From NCBI GenBank assembly GCA_949130485.1, contig OX422186.1:7068792-7132791 (forward strand): 64,000 nt of DNA, written 5' to 3'. The number at the start of each line of letters is the position of its first letter. Within the stretch, counting starts at the first letter, position 1. Below the pieces are notes generated by a model. The model made no database searches. It was not told the origin of the DNA and worked only from the letters and a program-made list of their open reading frames with translations. Below, piece by piece: positions 33,366 through 45,179 of the stretch. The position numbers and the translations under genes were made by a program. This DNA is from Agelas oroides (taxonomy: Eukaryota > Porifera > Demospongiae > Agelasida > Agelasidae).

Positions 33366-33990
33366 TATTGTAGTTCAGTTGTCAGAGTACTGGTAGCTAA
33401 AGCCAGGTGCTCTGGGTTTGATTTTCGGTGACCGCTGGCTTTTCACTTTATAACAAAAATGTGTTTTTATTTCCGGCCGAGGCAAGATGTTCTAAAGCAT
33501 TTTGTTATCTTGTTTCAAATTGTAGGATGGCCTTATATTCCATTTGAATGGCTAGTACTTGAGCAGAAGGGTGAGGTGCAGTGTTGATTCTAAATGCTTA
33601 GAACATTTTGTCTCACACTGAAAATAAAGAGATTTAGATGCTATGAGACAAAGAATAGAGGAAAGTAAGCCATCAGCCATGGAAATCAAACCAAGGACAC
33701 TTGGCTTGAGCTGCCAATGCTCTACCACTGAGCTACGACAACCAGACCAACCTCTAGCCCCTCAATCCAGCCCCCACAATCCTCTATATGTATTACAGTG
33801 GCACAGATCTGTGCAATACATATAGAGTATTTTTTGGGCTGGTGGTTGGTCCAGTTGTCGTAAGTCAGTGGCTCAAGCAAGAGCCAGGTGTCCTGGGTTC
33901 TTGGTGGCTGCCAGCTTTTTAGTTTTGCTCTATTTTCACCTCATAATATTTCATAGTGTCAAAGAAAATATTAGCAATATGAGACAAAGT
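33366..33990. mobile_element. Block B copies of the intronic SINEs
   Basis: 33366-33795 matches the inverted SINE pair at 14500-14935 and 33826-33990 matches the SINE at 16016-16190. The two are joined directly because the 1.05 kb between them in block A is absent. Confidence 0.65.
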
Positions 33991-35012
33991 AAGTAATGAG
34001 ATAATATATCATTTTCGTGCTCTGGTCAAGATTCAAATTTGCTATAAGTTCATTTGGCAGTCCAGCAGTCCAGAGTTTTTACCATGTTCCCTAACCTTCT
34101 TTGCTGTAGGGTCAGAAGAATTCCAGTTCACTTCACTGGAGAAAGAGGATGCTATCAGCCACCTTGAATGCACTGCAGATGGGCATTTCTTGGTGACCTG
34201 TTGTCAGTCAGGAATTCTTTTATGGGATGCAGCTGCCCTAGTTTTGCTCCAGACTATAACACTAGATCCTAAGGGAGATAATGAAGGACAGCTTCCGGAG
34301 TTTAAGGCATGTAGCTTTTCTTCTGATGGCAAACATCTTGTTGCTGGTACATCACATGGGTATGTGATGACTTGGGTATTGCACGTTGGTTCTGAACACC
34401 TATTCGAGCAACAGATATGTAACAAATTGAATTCAACATCATTCCCAGTTAAGCAGTGCTTTTTTGATAGTCACCTCAATGTTATAATCATCAGTTCAGT
34501 TGGATTTTTTTTGTTTATATTCACTCTTATGACGAATTGTCCAAAGCCACCATTGGGGCTATTAGTGAAAAAAAGTCTATCCAGGCTACCCTTGTCTGAG
34601 TAATAGCCAAATTCTTCCCCACGAGAAAAGTGTAGTCATCTTGAATGATTACATGCTTCGTCTTCTGCAAATACCCAGTCTCAGCCTTTTGTCAACCTTG
34701 CCAGAATATGATGTCCAGCACGTAGGCCCATGGTCTGCCGACATGAAGTACTTTCTTGCCTTCACTCCAGATGGCAATGTGATGGTGATAAATATAAACC
34801 CAGTAAATTCTTATGCGCTGAAACATTGGCAATTGAAATTACTTGATGGGCCTGTCAAATGTACTGATATTTTTACCCGCTGGTCAATATCAAACAAAGG
34901 TTTGGTACTAAAGAGTTCAAAACGTCATTGTTTTTATCTCCTGTTTGAAAATTGCAGCAAGTACACAGCACTGAAAATTTCCAAAGATAACAAAGCTCCA
35001 TTTACTTGCTTG

Positions 35013-36388
35013 TTAGCTCTCTTTATCACCTGTTGGAATAGTCTACAGTAGCTGACAGCTGGAGCATATCATCAAGGACAGGATGTAGCTATAAATACTC
35101 AAGATGGCATGTCTTATGCCAGGTATTTATGTCTCATTTCAGGTATTTTTAATGCCTGCATGGAATGTGACATAGCCACAACCTCATTTCCAGTCTCCGG
35201 TTCTCAGAAAACGTTTATTGTGTGGAGAAACATGAACCTAGAGATAACCTTTGATCCACATACTTAGTTAGTGCTTATCATCTGGTACTTCATTCCATGT
35301 CTCATAAAAAATATTTAGCTACTTGTGGCAAGATTCATCTTCTAGCTGGTGTAGACAAAGGCATTGCTGTCAAACAAATGCACTTCTCAACCAAGGGACA
35401 CATCTATTTGTCCACTTTGTTCTGCATCATATGTATGCCAGTAACACAGGGATATTCAGAGCTCCAAACCAGAGCTACAACTTGTGATGACTACCTTTAG
35501 CCGCTAGTAGACATCTTGTTTGTGTTTTGGGAAGCTACCTAAATTTGTCCCAAATATACCCGTGCTGTCTTTTTTTTTTTTTAGAAAATTCTATTTTTGA
35601 TCTATAGTTCACTGCTACCTAGCAATTCCAAATTTGTATTGTAGCATAGCTTATATGTTGGCTGCATAATACACTGTGCTTAACTATATGCATTGTCTGC
35701 CATTTCATTTTGTTATAACGATAGAAAACTGCAATTTTATCTCTCTGTTCATGTGCCATGTTGGAGTTGGCAACCTACTTACTAGCTCTTTGGCACTCAG
35801 CACATAGAGACTTTTTATATTTGAGGAAATTCACTACATTTAGCAAAGATATAGGTGCAGTCACACTTAGAAAAACGTCAAATGCCAACACACTATTGTC
35901 CTTGTGGATCACGTACTTCATACACAAGCCTTTCAGGTGATACTGCAACAGCTTCACCTTTGTATAGGTGCACAACTCCTGTTTATCAACAGTTGTAAAG
36001 AAGTGGTGCTAAACTACAATGATAACACACTATCAAATTTGACTATATACCAATTCTATTATACGTAAGTCATGTACATATGTGGTGTCAAGTACTATAG
36101 TCACATATATCTACATATGGTTAAATTTAGACTAAAGTGGAGGGCTGAATTAGTTGTTGCCATTACCTTTTGCAGCTAATTGAATGTAGCTATTAAGTTA
36201 GTGAAGGTCATGCTATGGACCAGGTGGGTATTTTCTAGCCACAATAAATCTTACATAGATCAACATTGTTATCCAAATAGCACTGTAAAAGGACACATAT
36301 ATTTTTCCAGTTTATGGCATAATGTAACTGTAGAGCTCATGAACAATTAATATCAAGTATCTTTCATTGGAGTACAACTGCAGTGGAG
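35013..36388 (+). other. Spacer upstream of the intact receptor gene
   Basis: 35021-35170 matches 18171-18304; the remainder is the part deleted from block A. 36120-36260 resembles 42985-43110 upstream of the next receptor gene (GACTAAAGTGGAGGGCTGA), so it may hold a shared promoter. No gene is seen. Confidence 0.5.
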
Positions 36389-38275
36389 ATGTTTTGGCCG
36401 ACAGATCTGCAGTTGTTTGTCTGGTGTGAAGTACTATTTGGATTGCTTTGTTTACCTGCAGTTGTAGCTGGCAGTAATCAAGAACACTGCTTTGTTCCAG
36501 CTCCCAGTGATGAGGATGCTGACCCTTGTCCACCCTGGTTCATACAGCAAAAAATAACAGGAGATAACACAACTGTTGACTGTGCATGTGGTCCTCAAAC
36601 CGAAGGGATCATTTGCAATCTAAAAACATGTAACACATCACTTCGTATTCGACACTGTATGACCTACAATCCTGTCACAAGAATGCAAGTTGTAGGATTT
36701 TGCATCTTTGAAACCAAATCAAAATCAATAACCGCCTTGCCATCAAATGTCTCAGAACTAAACAATTTCATGTGTGAGGGCTTTAACAGAGAAGGTCAGT
36801 TGTGTGGAGCATGCAAGAAAGGATATGGTCCCGCTCTACTGACAGACTATAATTGTGCCAAGTGTTCTACCAAGAACAAAAAGTATGGCTGGGCTCTATA
36901 TCTACTTCTTCAATTCTTGCCAATAACTTTGTTCTACCTGGTCATTGTGATCTTTCAAGTCAGTGCAACTTCAGGGCCTCTGAATGTGTTCATATTCTCC
37001 GCACAAGACATTGCATTTGCAATAAGCATCGTGAATCTTGAACTTACTGCATATGCCTCTCAACCATGGTTTTATGTTATGCAACAGATTTTGCTCACAT
37101 TCTATGGCATCTGGAACTTTGACTTCTTTCGATCAGTAATTCCACCATTCTGCGTTAGTGAGAATATCACTACACTTCAAGCACTAGCTCTGCAGTATTT
37201 ACCGGCATTTTACCCACTGCTTCTGATAGTTGTTACATATATTCTTATTGAGCTACATGATAGGAATGTTAGAGTGGTTGTGTGGATGTGGAAACCTTTT
37301 CACAGGTGTCTCGCTCCTTTCCGTAAAAGTTTAAAGTGGAATCCAAAGGCTTCCATTGTCAGTACTTTTGCAACCTTCCTGACACTAGCATATAACAAAC
37401 TATTCATAGTATCAGGCAGACTTCTTGCTGGAACAAAGGTAACAGACATCCGAGGGAATTCATCACATTTTTTGATACTTGCTCCAACGGTTCCCTACTT
37501 TGGTAATGAACACCTTCCTTTTGCTATTCTTGCAGTTACTGTTTTGTCAACTTTCATTGCTCTGCCTCCATTACTTCTCATTTTATACCCCACAAAAACA
37601 TTTCAGAAGCTGCTTGGTTGCTTGAAAATCAGATGGCCTGCACTGCACATCTTTGCTGATGTTTTTCAGGGTTGTTACAAGAACAGAACAGATGGCACAA
37701 ATGATTATAGGTGCTTTGCTGCATTTTATTTCATTGCACGTGTTGTACTCTTTTTGATTTATGTTATTCCAGGCAGTCAGGTACGCAAATGGGCCATATC
37801 TGTAGTAGTCCTTATAATAGAATCCCTGTTGTTTGCTCTGCTGCATCCATACAAGAAAAAGTGGCTAAATATTTTAGACAGCCTAATTCTAGCATCTCTG
37901 GCTCTTACATCACTGTGGATGCTTTACAGTTTAGAGACAGCAGGAAAGTGGATTCAACTGACAGTGTTTATTGAAGCACTACCACTAATGTACTTTGTTG
38001 TGTATGTACCTTACCGACTCCTTTCCTGGTTGGGAATCCTTCAGAAATGCCAGCAAAAGTCAAGAGACATCTGTCAATTCCATCTACAAAGGTGGCAAGG
38101 CCATAACTTGAGGCAACAAGGGTTATACAATGAAGAGCAGCTTCCACATAGAATGGTGAATCCATGTGAGTACCAGTCACTGCCCCAGAATAGGGACAAA
38201 GATGAAGATGGTTCCGAAACTGATAATCTGCAAATTGTTGTTGCAAACATCAATGGCTATGGATCTGTGCATTAA
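36389..38275 (+). CDS. Polytopic membrane protein with Cys-rich ectodomain (family member 1)
   Basis: One uninterrupted exon of 628 residues. ATG 36389 is chosen over an in-frame GTG six bases earlier because it starts the signal peptide (FVWCEVLFGLLCLPAVVAG). Residues about 30-165 form a Cys-rich ectodomain with DPCPPWF, three or more N-glycosylation sequons and the motif NREGQLCGACKKGYGPAL. From about 168 to 545 there are nine or ten membrane segments (first YGWALYLLLQFLPITLFYLV), with a conserved FQGCYKNRTDGTNDYRCFAA loop and HPYKKKWLNILDSL. An acidic cytoplasmic tail ends NGYGSVH. I know similar sponge and protist proteins but no established function; the C-terminal half loosely resembles fungal TRP/flavin-carrier-like channels. 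A receptor or channel role is inference. A truncated copy is at 18307. Confidence 0.82.
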   Translation: MFWPTDLQLFVWCEVLFGLLCLPAVVAGSNQEHCFVPAPSDEDADPCPPWFIQQKITGDNTTVDCACGPQTEGIICNLKTCNTSLRIRHCMTYNPVTRMQVVGFCIFETKSKSITALPSNVSELNNFMCEGFNREGQLCGACKKGYGPALLTDYNCAKCSTKNKKYGWALYLLLQFLPITLFYLVIVIFQVSATSGPLNVFIFSAQDIAFAISIVNLELTAYASQPWFYVMQQILLTFYGIWNFDFFRSVIPPFCVSENITTLQALALQYLPAFYPLLLIVVTYILIELHDRNVRVVVWMWKPFHRCLAPFRKSLKWNPKASIVSTFATFLTLAYNKLFIVSGRLLAGTKVTDIRGNSSHFLILAPTVPYFGNEHLPFAILAVTVLSTFIALPPLLLILYPTKTFQKLLGCLKIRWPALHIFADVFQGCYKNRTDGTNDYRCFAAFYFIARVVLFLIYVIPGSQVRKWAISVVVLIIESLLFALLHPYKKKWLNILDSLILASLALTSLWMLYSLETAGKWIQLTVFIEALPLMYFVVYVPYRLLSWLGILQKCQQKSRDICQFHLQRWQGHNLRQQGLYNEEQLPHRMVNPCEYQSLPQNRDKDEDGSETDNLQIVVANINGYGSVH

Positions 38276-40125
38276 TATTCATTTCAGTGTTCTTTTAATT
38301 GCCCCATCAACATGTTTTTATCGTAGCCTCAAGACATTTTGCTTTCATTGCGAGCTTGTTTACGTACTCTGGACAGCTAACCAAATGAGCTTAGATAGTT
38401 TTTATACTCTTATAAGAAGACCATATAACTGGCAACAGGCCAACTGGCAGCCTCTTAGCCTTGTTCCCTCCCACACAGCCTGGGAACCTGGCTAGACCCC
38501 ATATTCTAGATCCACCCTAGCTTGTTTCCTGAAGTGTATTATTTCTGTCCATATGCACTGCTCATTCTTTTGTACGTATCAATGTGCAATATCCGTAACA
38601 TGGCTACAACATTTACTTTCAATAACTATATAGCTATCTATATACTACAATAATTTTTTTCATAACAATTGTCAGTGTTTGCTCTGCTGCATTTACTACA
38701 CCAGTCTTTGATTTCAGTGTTGAAAGAGTAGTGATAATTATATCAAGATGTTTTCTACCTGTAACTGACTGTTTTTGTTGAAAACTAGCGATCAACATTT
38801 GATCAAGTAAGAGAACATGTAAGGTGTATAACATGGTTTTGTAGCTATAGTGTTATTAATAAGTTCTTGATTTAAGCACATTGTAGGGCTCACAAATATA
38901 TACACTTCAAAGCTCACAAAAATGTGTACACCTTAGCTAATAATTTATACCACTGAAAACGACTTTGCATAGCTGTTCATACAAAGCGCAACAAGAAAGG
39001 TTTCACATGCAGTAGTATCAAAGTGAAGAGTCATTAGTGTGCAAATTATGGACAGATATTTGGTATTTGCATGAATTCACCATCCTATCTAGGAGTTGCT
39101 CTTCATCACAACTCTTGTGGCTTTGCCACCTTTGTTGCAGGGACTTGCAAATGTTGAAGTATTCCTATGGCCAACTAGGAAAGACATCTGTATGCTACAT
39201 TTACCTCAGTAGTAGTGCCATGATAGGTGCAGTGTATGCTATCTATTTTTACGAAACCAAACACCTCCTAAAATTATTTTTGTATAAAAATGAGAAGCAA
39301 TGACAGACCTAAAAGCACTGGTGTAAGTTATGTTGTGGCTGGAAATTGGCCACAAGGTATTGGCATTTCCTTTGCGTCTCTACGGTTGCAATGTCAGAAA
39401 CATCCCACATAATCTCAGATCCATTTCAGGGATTTTTCCAAGGAAAGTACAAACTGTCATTATTGTGTAGACTCCACAGGAAAAGTTCATGGCATCCATA
39501 CATTTGGGAAAACACATATACCGGTACTCACAATAATGCAAACAGTGATGTCTAACACTAGCAGTATGCAGTACACATGATCATGATAAGCACTAACTAT
39601 GGAACAGAGATGATGTTCATAATTTACAACATCTCAAATGACTGCTTAGAAGTTCTTGTTGAGATGTTTCATTATAACAAGTTACAAAAATCCAAATATG
39701 CATCTTCATCAGTTGCAAAACAAATTTCATGCTAGCTAACATGCTATGCAGTTCTTGGTCAACTGGTGACTGATTGCCATACGTACCCATTAAACACTGC
39801 AATCATACTGCTGTACCTACACAAACAAATGTCTATGTCATCATGTGAAAGACTTGTGTATGGACGTTATATGTTCAGTGATCCACAAGAACTATAGTGA
39901 TCAGAATCTAGCTAGTAGCAGGTCATCCAAAGTGGTGAAGGATTCAGCACACCTATGTATACAGGTTAGTTAATAACAAAAATTAATAAGTAGCTTGCCA
40001 TCTCACAAATGAGTTACAGTATGAATAATACTGTGACGAACTGTGGAAGAGATGATTACACTTAGTAGCAGAACCGTATTGGTACATTAAATATTTAGAA
40101 ACATGCTATAATACTTACACTGGGC
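38276..40125 (+). other. 3' flank of receptor 1, shared with 19306-20985
   Basis: Non-coding flank with the 38454-38492 mini-element and a receptor-tail relic (about 39040-39190, minus). From about 39800 no counterpart is seen in block A. No intact gene. Confidence 0.6.
39040..39190 (-). pseudogene. Relic of receptor C-terminal tail (block B)
   Basis: The minus strand gives QQRWQSHKSCDEEQLLDR and MVNSCKYQ, the same relic as at 20085-20230. Confidence 0.55.
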
Positions 40126-40790
40126 TTGGCATGTGACCCAAAGACATACAACACATCACTTCTTATTAAAGACTATAATTATGACCTACGATCCTGTGAG
40201 AAGAACCTATGTTGTAGGAAATACTTTGATACCGTACAGTGGGAAATTTTCGCGAGCATAAACTTTCGCGAATCACCAACAAACACGCCAGGAAAAACCT
40301 TTTTGCGATTTTTAATTTTGCGACAAGGTCACAATCTCTGACCATACTCCCTACGATTTCACGCGTGGAAATGACGACCCTGCCAGGGAACTTAGCGTGT
40401 CCTTCAACGTCAAAACTATAGTACAAAACGTGTGGGTCGCTGTCGGAGAAGAATTGCCATGCCAAGGGAGCGAGCTGATTACGAGGATCCACTCGCAGCT
40501 GCGGTGGCGAATGGCGAGTTGATCGTAGGTCCTGAAATTTCCGCACTTTGCTCGATGTTTCTACGACAAAGTGGGTCAATTTCCTGTTAGTTACTGAATC
40601 CGCGGCTCGATGACAATGTGCTTGGCTTCCTCAACTCGTCGTCAACAAGAAATTTTCGGAGGAAGATGTTTCGCGGGAAGAATTTTCGCGAGCCGGTGTT
40701 TGATCGCGAAAATCTCCCGCTATACGGTAACTACCTTGCCACCGTATGTCTCAGAACTGAATAAATTTACATGTGGTCATCAAATTTAAG
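40120..40790 (+). pseudogene. Receptor gene relic split by a transposon
   Basis: 40126-40230 resembles 43480-43570 of the intact gene (ACCCAAAGACATACAACACA, TATGACCTACGATCCTG) and 40728-40790 resembles 43595-43640 (ACCTTGCCACCGTATGTCTC, AACTGAATAAATTTACATGT). The 496-bp element at 40232 lies between them. It is a small remnant of the ectodomain coding region. Confidence 0.7.
40232..40727. mobile_element. TA-flanked DNA transposon CCGTACAG..CTATACGG (496 bp)
   Basis: The ends CCGTACAGTGGGAAATTTTC and CCGTATAGCGGGAGATTTTC (reversed) are inverted repeats with further TTTCGCG repeats inside, flanked by TA on both sides (40230-40231, 40728-40729). This fits a Tc1/mariner-type non-autonomous element. 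Confidence 0.72.
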
Positions 40791-40917
40791 CGTGTCCAGA
40801 GTAATTCTGCTATACGTTACCAGATGTGATTACTGGAGCGAAAAGAAAACGTACCATACTTCATAAGAGATTATTAGTTCCATATACACCATATTAATTC
40901 AGTAATTCAGTGTGTAT

Positions 40918-41263
40918 GCCATGGCAAAGGAAACGATACCTTCAGTAGATATTTGTCCTTATAGAGGCCGTATTAGACGCAATATATATTAGCCACAATA
41001 AACAATATTCTAAGGCAAGTTGCTCATCCAATATGGCAAGAGGAAATGATACCTTGATAATTATTCTTTCCTAATAAAGGTTGTATTAGACACAATATGT
41101 CATGCTTAGCCCCAGTAAACAATATGACAGTGTTCTAAACTAAGCAAGTTGCTCATCCAATATGTATATGCTATGGCAGGAAATGATACCTTCAGTAGAT
41201 GTTAATTTTTCCTAATAAAGGCTGTATTAGACATAATATGTCATGCTTAGCCACAGTAAACTA

Positions 41264-41265
<2 letters not shown>
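40918..41265 (+). repeat. Tandem repeat, three units of ~110-130 bp
   Basis: Each unit contains AATGATACCTT, CCTAATAAAGG.TGTATTAGA (CTTATAGAGGCCGTATTAGA in the first unit) and TTGCTCATCCAATATG. An (ATT)n run follows at 41263-41294. Confidence 0.7.
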
Positions 41266-41295
<30 letters not shown>

Positions 41296-41739
41296 GCTTT
41301 ACAGCATTGCGTAAGTGGTGATATAAGAGATTTGGTGAAAGAGAGATGGTACAAATCATTGCATGCTGACAGACTGACACCTACTACAGGTGTAGCTGAA
41401 GAGTTGTTACATAAACTAAAATATTTGTACAAGGATAGTTACAGTTGACACTTGGCGCATGGGCACAACAGATGAAAAGAACATACATTGTTGGCGTCAA
41501 AGTTTGAGCAAAAGTTTGACCACAAATGGTTTAAAAGTAGGTGTTTGATAGATGGGAGTGATAAAGACAGGTCTATCCGAGGAAACAGGTTCCACAAACG
41601 CACAATTCTGTTAAAATAAAAGTGTCTTGGGGTTGATAATGACAGTGTTCTAACCCAACATCAATATAACAGGAGTGCAAAGACCTTCTAACTCACAGCA
41701 ATGTAGAGTAGTTATGATTCAGTATCATCAATTAGTGTC

Positions 41740-42060
41740 TGTAGATGCACAACTGCAGGGATGTTTTGGCCAATAATTCTGCAGGCAGTGTGAGAATGAA
41801 ACTACATTTCATCCTTGAACATCACTTGTACTTTGGTTCTCTCCCAGGTTCCTTAGTCCACACCATGCAGCTAGCAGATGAACTCGACTAGGAGTGGATA
41901 TTTTCAAGACACAGTAGGTGCATGGTAATCATAATAGGGCAGTAACTATGGAGCATGCAGCTAGAAGGTGCATGCCTTCACAGTTCACTGCCACATCTCA
42001 AACGGCTGAATGGCAGTTCTTGTGGAGATTTTTTAGTTATCTCACTTGACAAGAAAATGT
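41740..42060 (+). pseudogene. Relics of receptor 5' end and flank
   Basis: CAACTGCAGGGATGTTTTGG .. TTCTGCAGGCAG resembles the start of the receptor genes (36375-36420), and 41930-42060 resembles the flank at 39580-39680. No open frame remains. Confidence 0.4.
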
Positions 42061-43242
42061 ATTACAACTTCATTTCTTGTTGTACCGGTATAGTTCTGTC
42101 ATAAAAGACAATTTAAGGTAATGCATGTACTATACTAAACATGGTCCCATAATGTAGCTAAAGTAGTTGATGGTCTTGTATGCTTCATTTGCTGTCTTTT
42201 GCTCTTGTGTCGTCTGTTCTGGACCAGACTCTCATTTGTGAATCAGCCAACTTTTTAATTTGAATGCAACACTGCACTTTACAGAATACTACATGCGTAC
42301 ATACGTCAAGGACCGACTGTTGTTTGTGACACTAGGCCCATTAATTAGTCTGCCAGTTCTGTATTTAAGGAAACAGTCTATGCTTTGTCTCTTTTGTAAA
42401 GAGCTTTTGACTGGATGTACGTATTTACATTGCATGCGTTCATTTTGTAAGAACATCACGTTACCGTTACTTATAACTGTATATATTGGATTTGGAAGTA
42501 CTAGTGGGATGATTCATCATCTTGGGGCAAGCCTGAACGAGCAGCACACTGCTGCCACGTGGCTATACCTACGTATGGCTATCTGTAATAAAAAAAATAA
42601 ATAAAAAAATGTTAAAAATTTTTTTAAAAAGCTACGTGGCTATAGCTAGGCTACGTATGTACGTATAACGCGTAGCGATCGTCGTCACGTGTTACCGGTG
42701 CGCAAACGTTGCGTGCGTGTGCGTGCGTGCGCGCGCATACAGAAGCGCAGGAGGTACCGGAAGTATTAATGGACAAAGCCTAAATTGAATAAGCGAGACA
42801 AGGCAAACAGTGTAAGGCAAACAGTGTGTGTTTAAAGGCTGTATGTGTATGAATGTGCCAAGCCAAGTATGGTAATTGCATTTCAAATTTGGTACCGGCG
42901 GAAATTGCGTACTGGTACGGAACATCCGGTAATCTAGTCACAAGCATACATATATAGTAGTCAGGCACTAGTCAAATACCTATGTATGGTAAATTTTGGA
43001 CTAAAGTGGAGGGCTGATTTAGTTGTTGCCTGTACCTTTTGCAGCTGATTGAATGTAGCTAGCTATATAGGGCAATGCTATGGACCATGCAGGCAGGTAT
43101 TGTTAGCCACAACAAACCTTACATAATGTTCTTATCTAAAGATCATCATGAGGATATAAAAGGGAAATATTCTCTCAGTGATAAGTGTAGAGTACACGAA
43201 CTAGTAATGCTGGCAAGTAACTTCCAGAGGAGTGCAACTGTA
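42061..43242 (+). other. Spacer upstream of receptor 2
   Basis: Contains the dispersed module on the minus strand (42497-42552), an A-rich stretch near 42590-42630 and a (GC)n/GCGTGT run near 42710-42740. 42985-43110 resembles 36120-36260 and may be promoter sequence. No gene seen. Confidence 0.45.
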
Positions 43243-45132
43243 ATGGAAACATTTTGGCCAGCAGATCTGCAGATGCTCATCTGGTGTGAAGTACTAGTTG
43301 GATTTCTGTGCTTGTCTGCAGTTGTAGCTGGCAGTGACCAAGAACACTGCATTGTTCCAGCTCCCAGTGATGAGGATACTGACCCTTGTCCACCCTGGTT
43401 CATACAGCGAGAGATAGCAGGTGATAACACAACCGTTGAATGTGTATGTGGTCCTCCAACCAATGGGATCACATGTGACACAAAGACATGCAACACATCA
43501 ATTCACAATCAAATCTGTATGACCTATGATCTTGCAACAAGAACTCAAGTTGTAGGATATTGTTTCTTCAGAAGCATGAAAAAAATGATAACTATCTTAC
43601 CATCAAATGTCTCAGAACTGAATGATTTCACATGTGGAAGCTTTAACAGAGAAGGTCAGTTATGTGGAACATGTAAAAAAGGATATGGTCCTGCACTACC
43701 TAGGCATGACCTGCAGTGTGCAAAATGTTCTACCAGGGAGTATGGCTGGACACTGTATCTACTTATTCAATTCTTTCCAATAACTGTGTTCTACCTGGTC
43801 ATTGTGATGTTTCAAGTCAGTGCAACTTCAGGGCCTCTTAATGTGTTCATATTCTCTGCACAAATGATTGCAATTGCCATGAACACCGACGGTTTAGTGG
43901 TTACTGAATATGCTTCTCTGCAATGGTTTCATGTTATGCACCAGATTTTGAGTACATTCAATGACATTTGGAACTTGGACTTCTTTCAATCCACAATTCC
44001 ACCATTCTGTGTTGATGAGAATATTACTACACTTCAAGCAATAGCTCTGCAGTATTTACCAGCTTTTTACCCACTGCTTCTGATAGTTGTCACATATATT
44101 CTTATTGAGCTACACGATAGAAATGTTAGAGTAGTTGTGTGGATATGGAGGCCCTTTCACAGGTGTCTTGCTCCTTTCCAAAGAAACTTAAAGTGGAATC
44201 CAAAGGCCTCCATTGTCAGTGCTTTTGCAACCTTTCTGACATTAGCCTACATCAAAATTATTTTAGTATCAAGTGCACTTCTTTGCAAAGTCAAAATATT
44301 AGATATCCGAGAGAATTCATCATATTTTATGTTGCTTGCTCCATCAATTCCTTATTTGAGTGGCAAACACCTCCCTTTTGGTATCCTTGCAATTGCAGTC
44401 TTGTCAACTTTCATTGCTCTGCCACCATTGCTTCTTACTTTACACCCTACAGAAACATTTCAGAAGCTGCTTGGTTGCTTGAAAATCAGGTCGCCTGCAC
44501 TGTACATATTTGCTGATGTTTTTCAGGGCTGTTACAAGAACAGAACAGATGGCACAAATGATTATAGGTGCTTTGCTGCATTTTACTTCACCATGCGTAT
44601 CATCCTCTTTTTGGGCTGCGTTTTGCCTAAATTTAGAGAAGCTGGATGGACCATATCCACAATACTCTTTTTCACAGGATCCCTGCTGTTTGCGCTGCTA
44701 CGGCCATACAAACAAAACTGGCTAAACACTCTGGACAGCCTATTTCTAGCATCACTAGGTCTTGCAACACTGTGGATATTTTTCAATATAAAGACGGAAG
44801 GAAAGCAGACCTATTTGGTTGGGTTTATTGCAGCACTGCCACTGATGTATTTTGCTATGTATGTAGCACATAGACTCTTTTCCTGGTTGGGCATACTTCA
44901 GAAAATTGAGCAAAAGTTAACAGACATCTCCCAGTCACTACAACGAAGGTGGCGATGCCAAAACTTCAGGCAACAAGAGCTGTGTGATGAAGAGCAGCTT
45001 CCACATCAAATTGTGAATCCATGCGAGTACCAGCCACTTCTCCAGAATAGGGACAAAAATGAAGATGGTTCTGAAACGAATAACCTGCCAGTTGTTGGTG
45101 CATACACTAATGACTATGGTTCTATACATTGA
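43243..45132 (+). CDS. Polytopic membrane protein with Cys-rich ectodomain (family member 2)
   Basis: A single exon of 629 residues. The frame is open from 43075, but ATG 43243 aligns with the starts of the paralogues and begins a signal peptide (MLIWCEVLVGFLCLSAVVAG). The Cys-rich part has DPCPPWFIQREIAGDNTT and NREGQLCGTCKKGYGPALP; nine or ten membrane segments follow, then a tail ending TNDYGSIH. It differs from member 1 mostly in the ectodomain and in the loop after the fifth segment (LLCKVKILDIRENSSYF). The C-terminal third is duplicated at 21383-22025. Function unknown; likely a cell-surface protein. Confidence 0.82.
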   Translation: METFWPADLQMLIWCEVLVGFLCLSAVVAGSDQEHCIVPAPSDEDTDPCPPWFIQREIAGDNTTVECVCGPPTNGITCDTKTCNTSIHNQICMTYDLATRTQVVGYCFFRSMKKMITILPSNVSELNDFTCGSFNREGQLCGTCKKGYGPALPRHDLQCAKCSTREYGWTLYLLIQFFPITVFYLVIVMFQVSATSGPLNVFIFSAQMIAIAMNTDGLVVTEYASLQWFHVMHQILSTFNDIWNLDFFQSTIPPFCVDENITTLQAIALQYLPAFYPLLLIVVTYILIELHDRNVRVVVWIWRPFHRCLAPFQRNLKWNPKASIVSAFATFLTLAYIKIILVSSALLCKVKILDIRENSSYFMLLAPSIPYLSGKHLPFGILAIAVLSTFIALPPLLLTLHPTETFQKLLGCLKIRSPALYIFADVFQGCYKNRTDGTNDYRCFAAFYFTMRIILFLGCVLPKFREAGWTISTILFFTGSLLFALLRPYKQNWLNTLDSLFLASLGLATLWIFFNIKTEGKQTYLVGFIAALPLMYFAMYVAHRLFSWLGILQKIEQKLTDISQSLQRRWRCQNFRQQELCDEEQLPHQIVNPCEYQPLLQNRDKNEDGSETNNLPVVGAYTNDYGSIH

Positions 45133-45179
45133 TCACTGATAGCACTGTATACATGTTAATAAATTCATGTATTATGTCC

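Larger units (their letters stand above)
29664..35012 (+). pseudogene. Second NACHT-WD40 copy, 5'- and 3'-truncated
   Basis: Very close to the gene at 7613-17802, from 12199 (within NACHT, at VMTTRPDQ) to about 17197. The N-terminal region, Walker A and Walker B are missing. The 530-residue frame from 29627 ends early because a 51-bp mini-element at 31174 brings in a stop; a further stop follows where the first copy has a tryptophan near 31398. The last exon (from 34112) has a frame change near 34490 and loses its C-terminus at 35012. A truncated NACHT-C/WD40 product is possible but has no ATPase. Confidence 0.88.

Noticed and set aside
40166-40579. 137-codon minus-strand frame
   Set aside because: It lies almost wholly inside the TA-flanked transposon, has no recognisable domain and crosses the element border.
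43075-43242. 56 extra N-terminal codons for receptor 2
   Set aside because: The start at 43243 aligns with both paralogues and begins the signal peptide; the upstream extension is not hydrophobic and has no counterpart.
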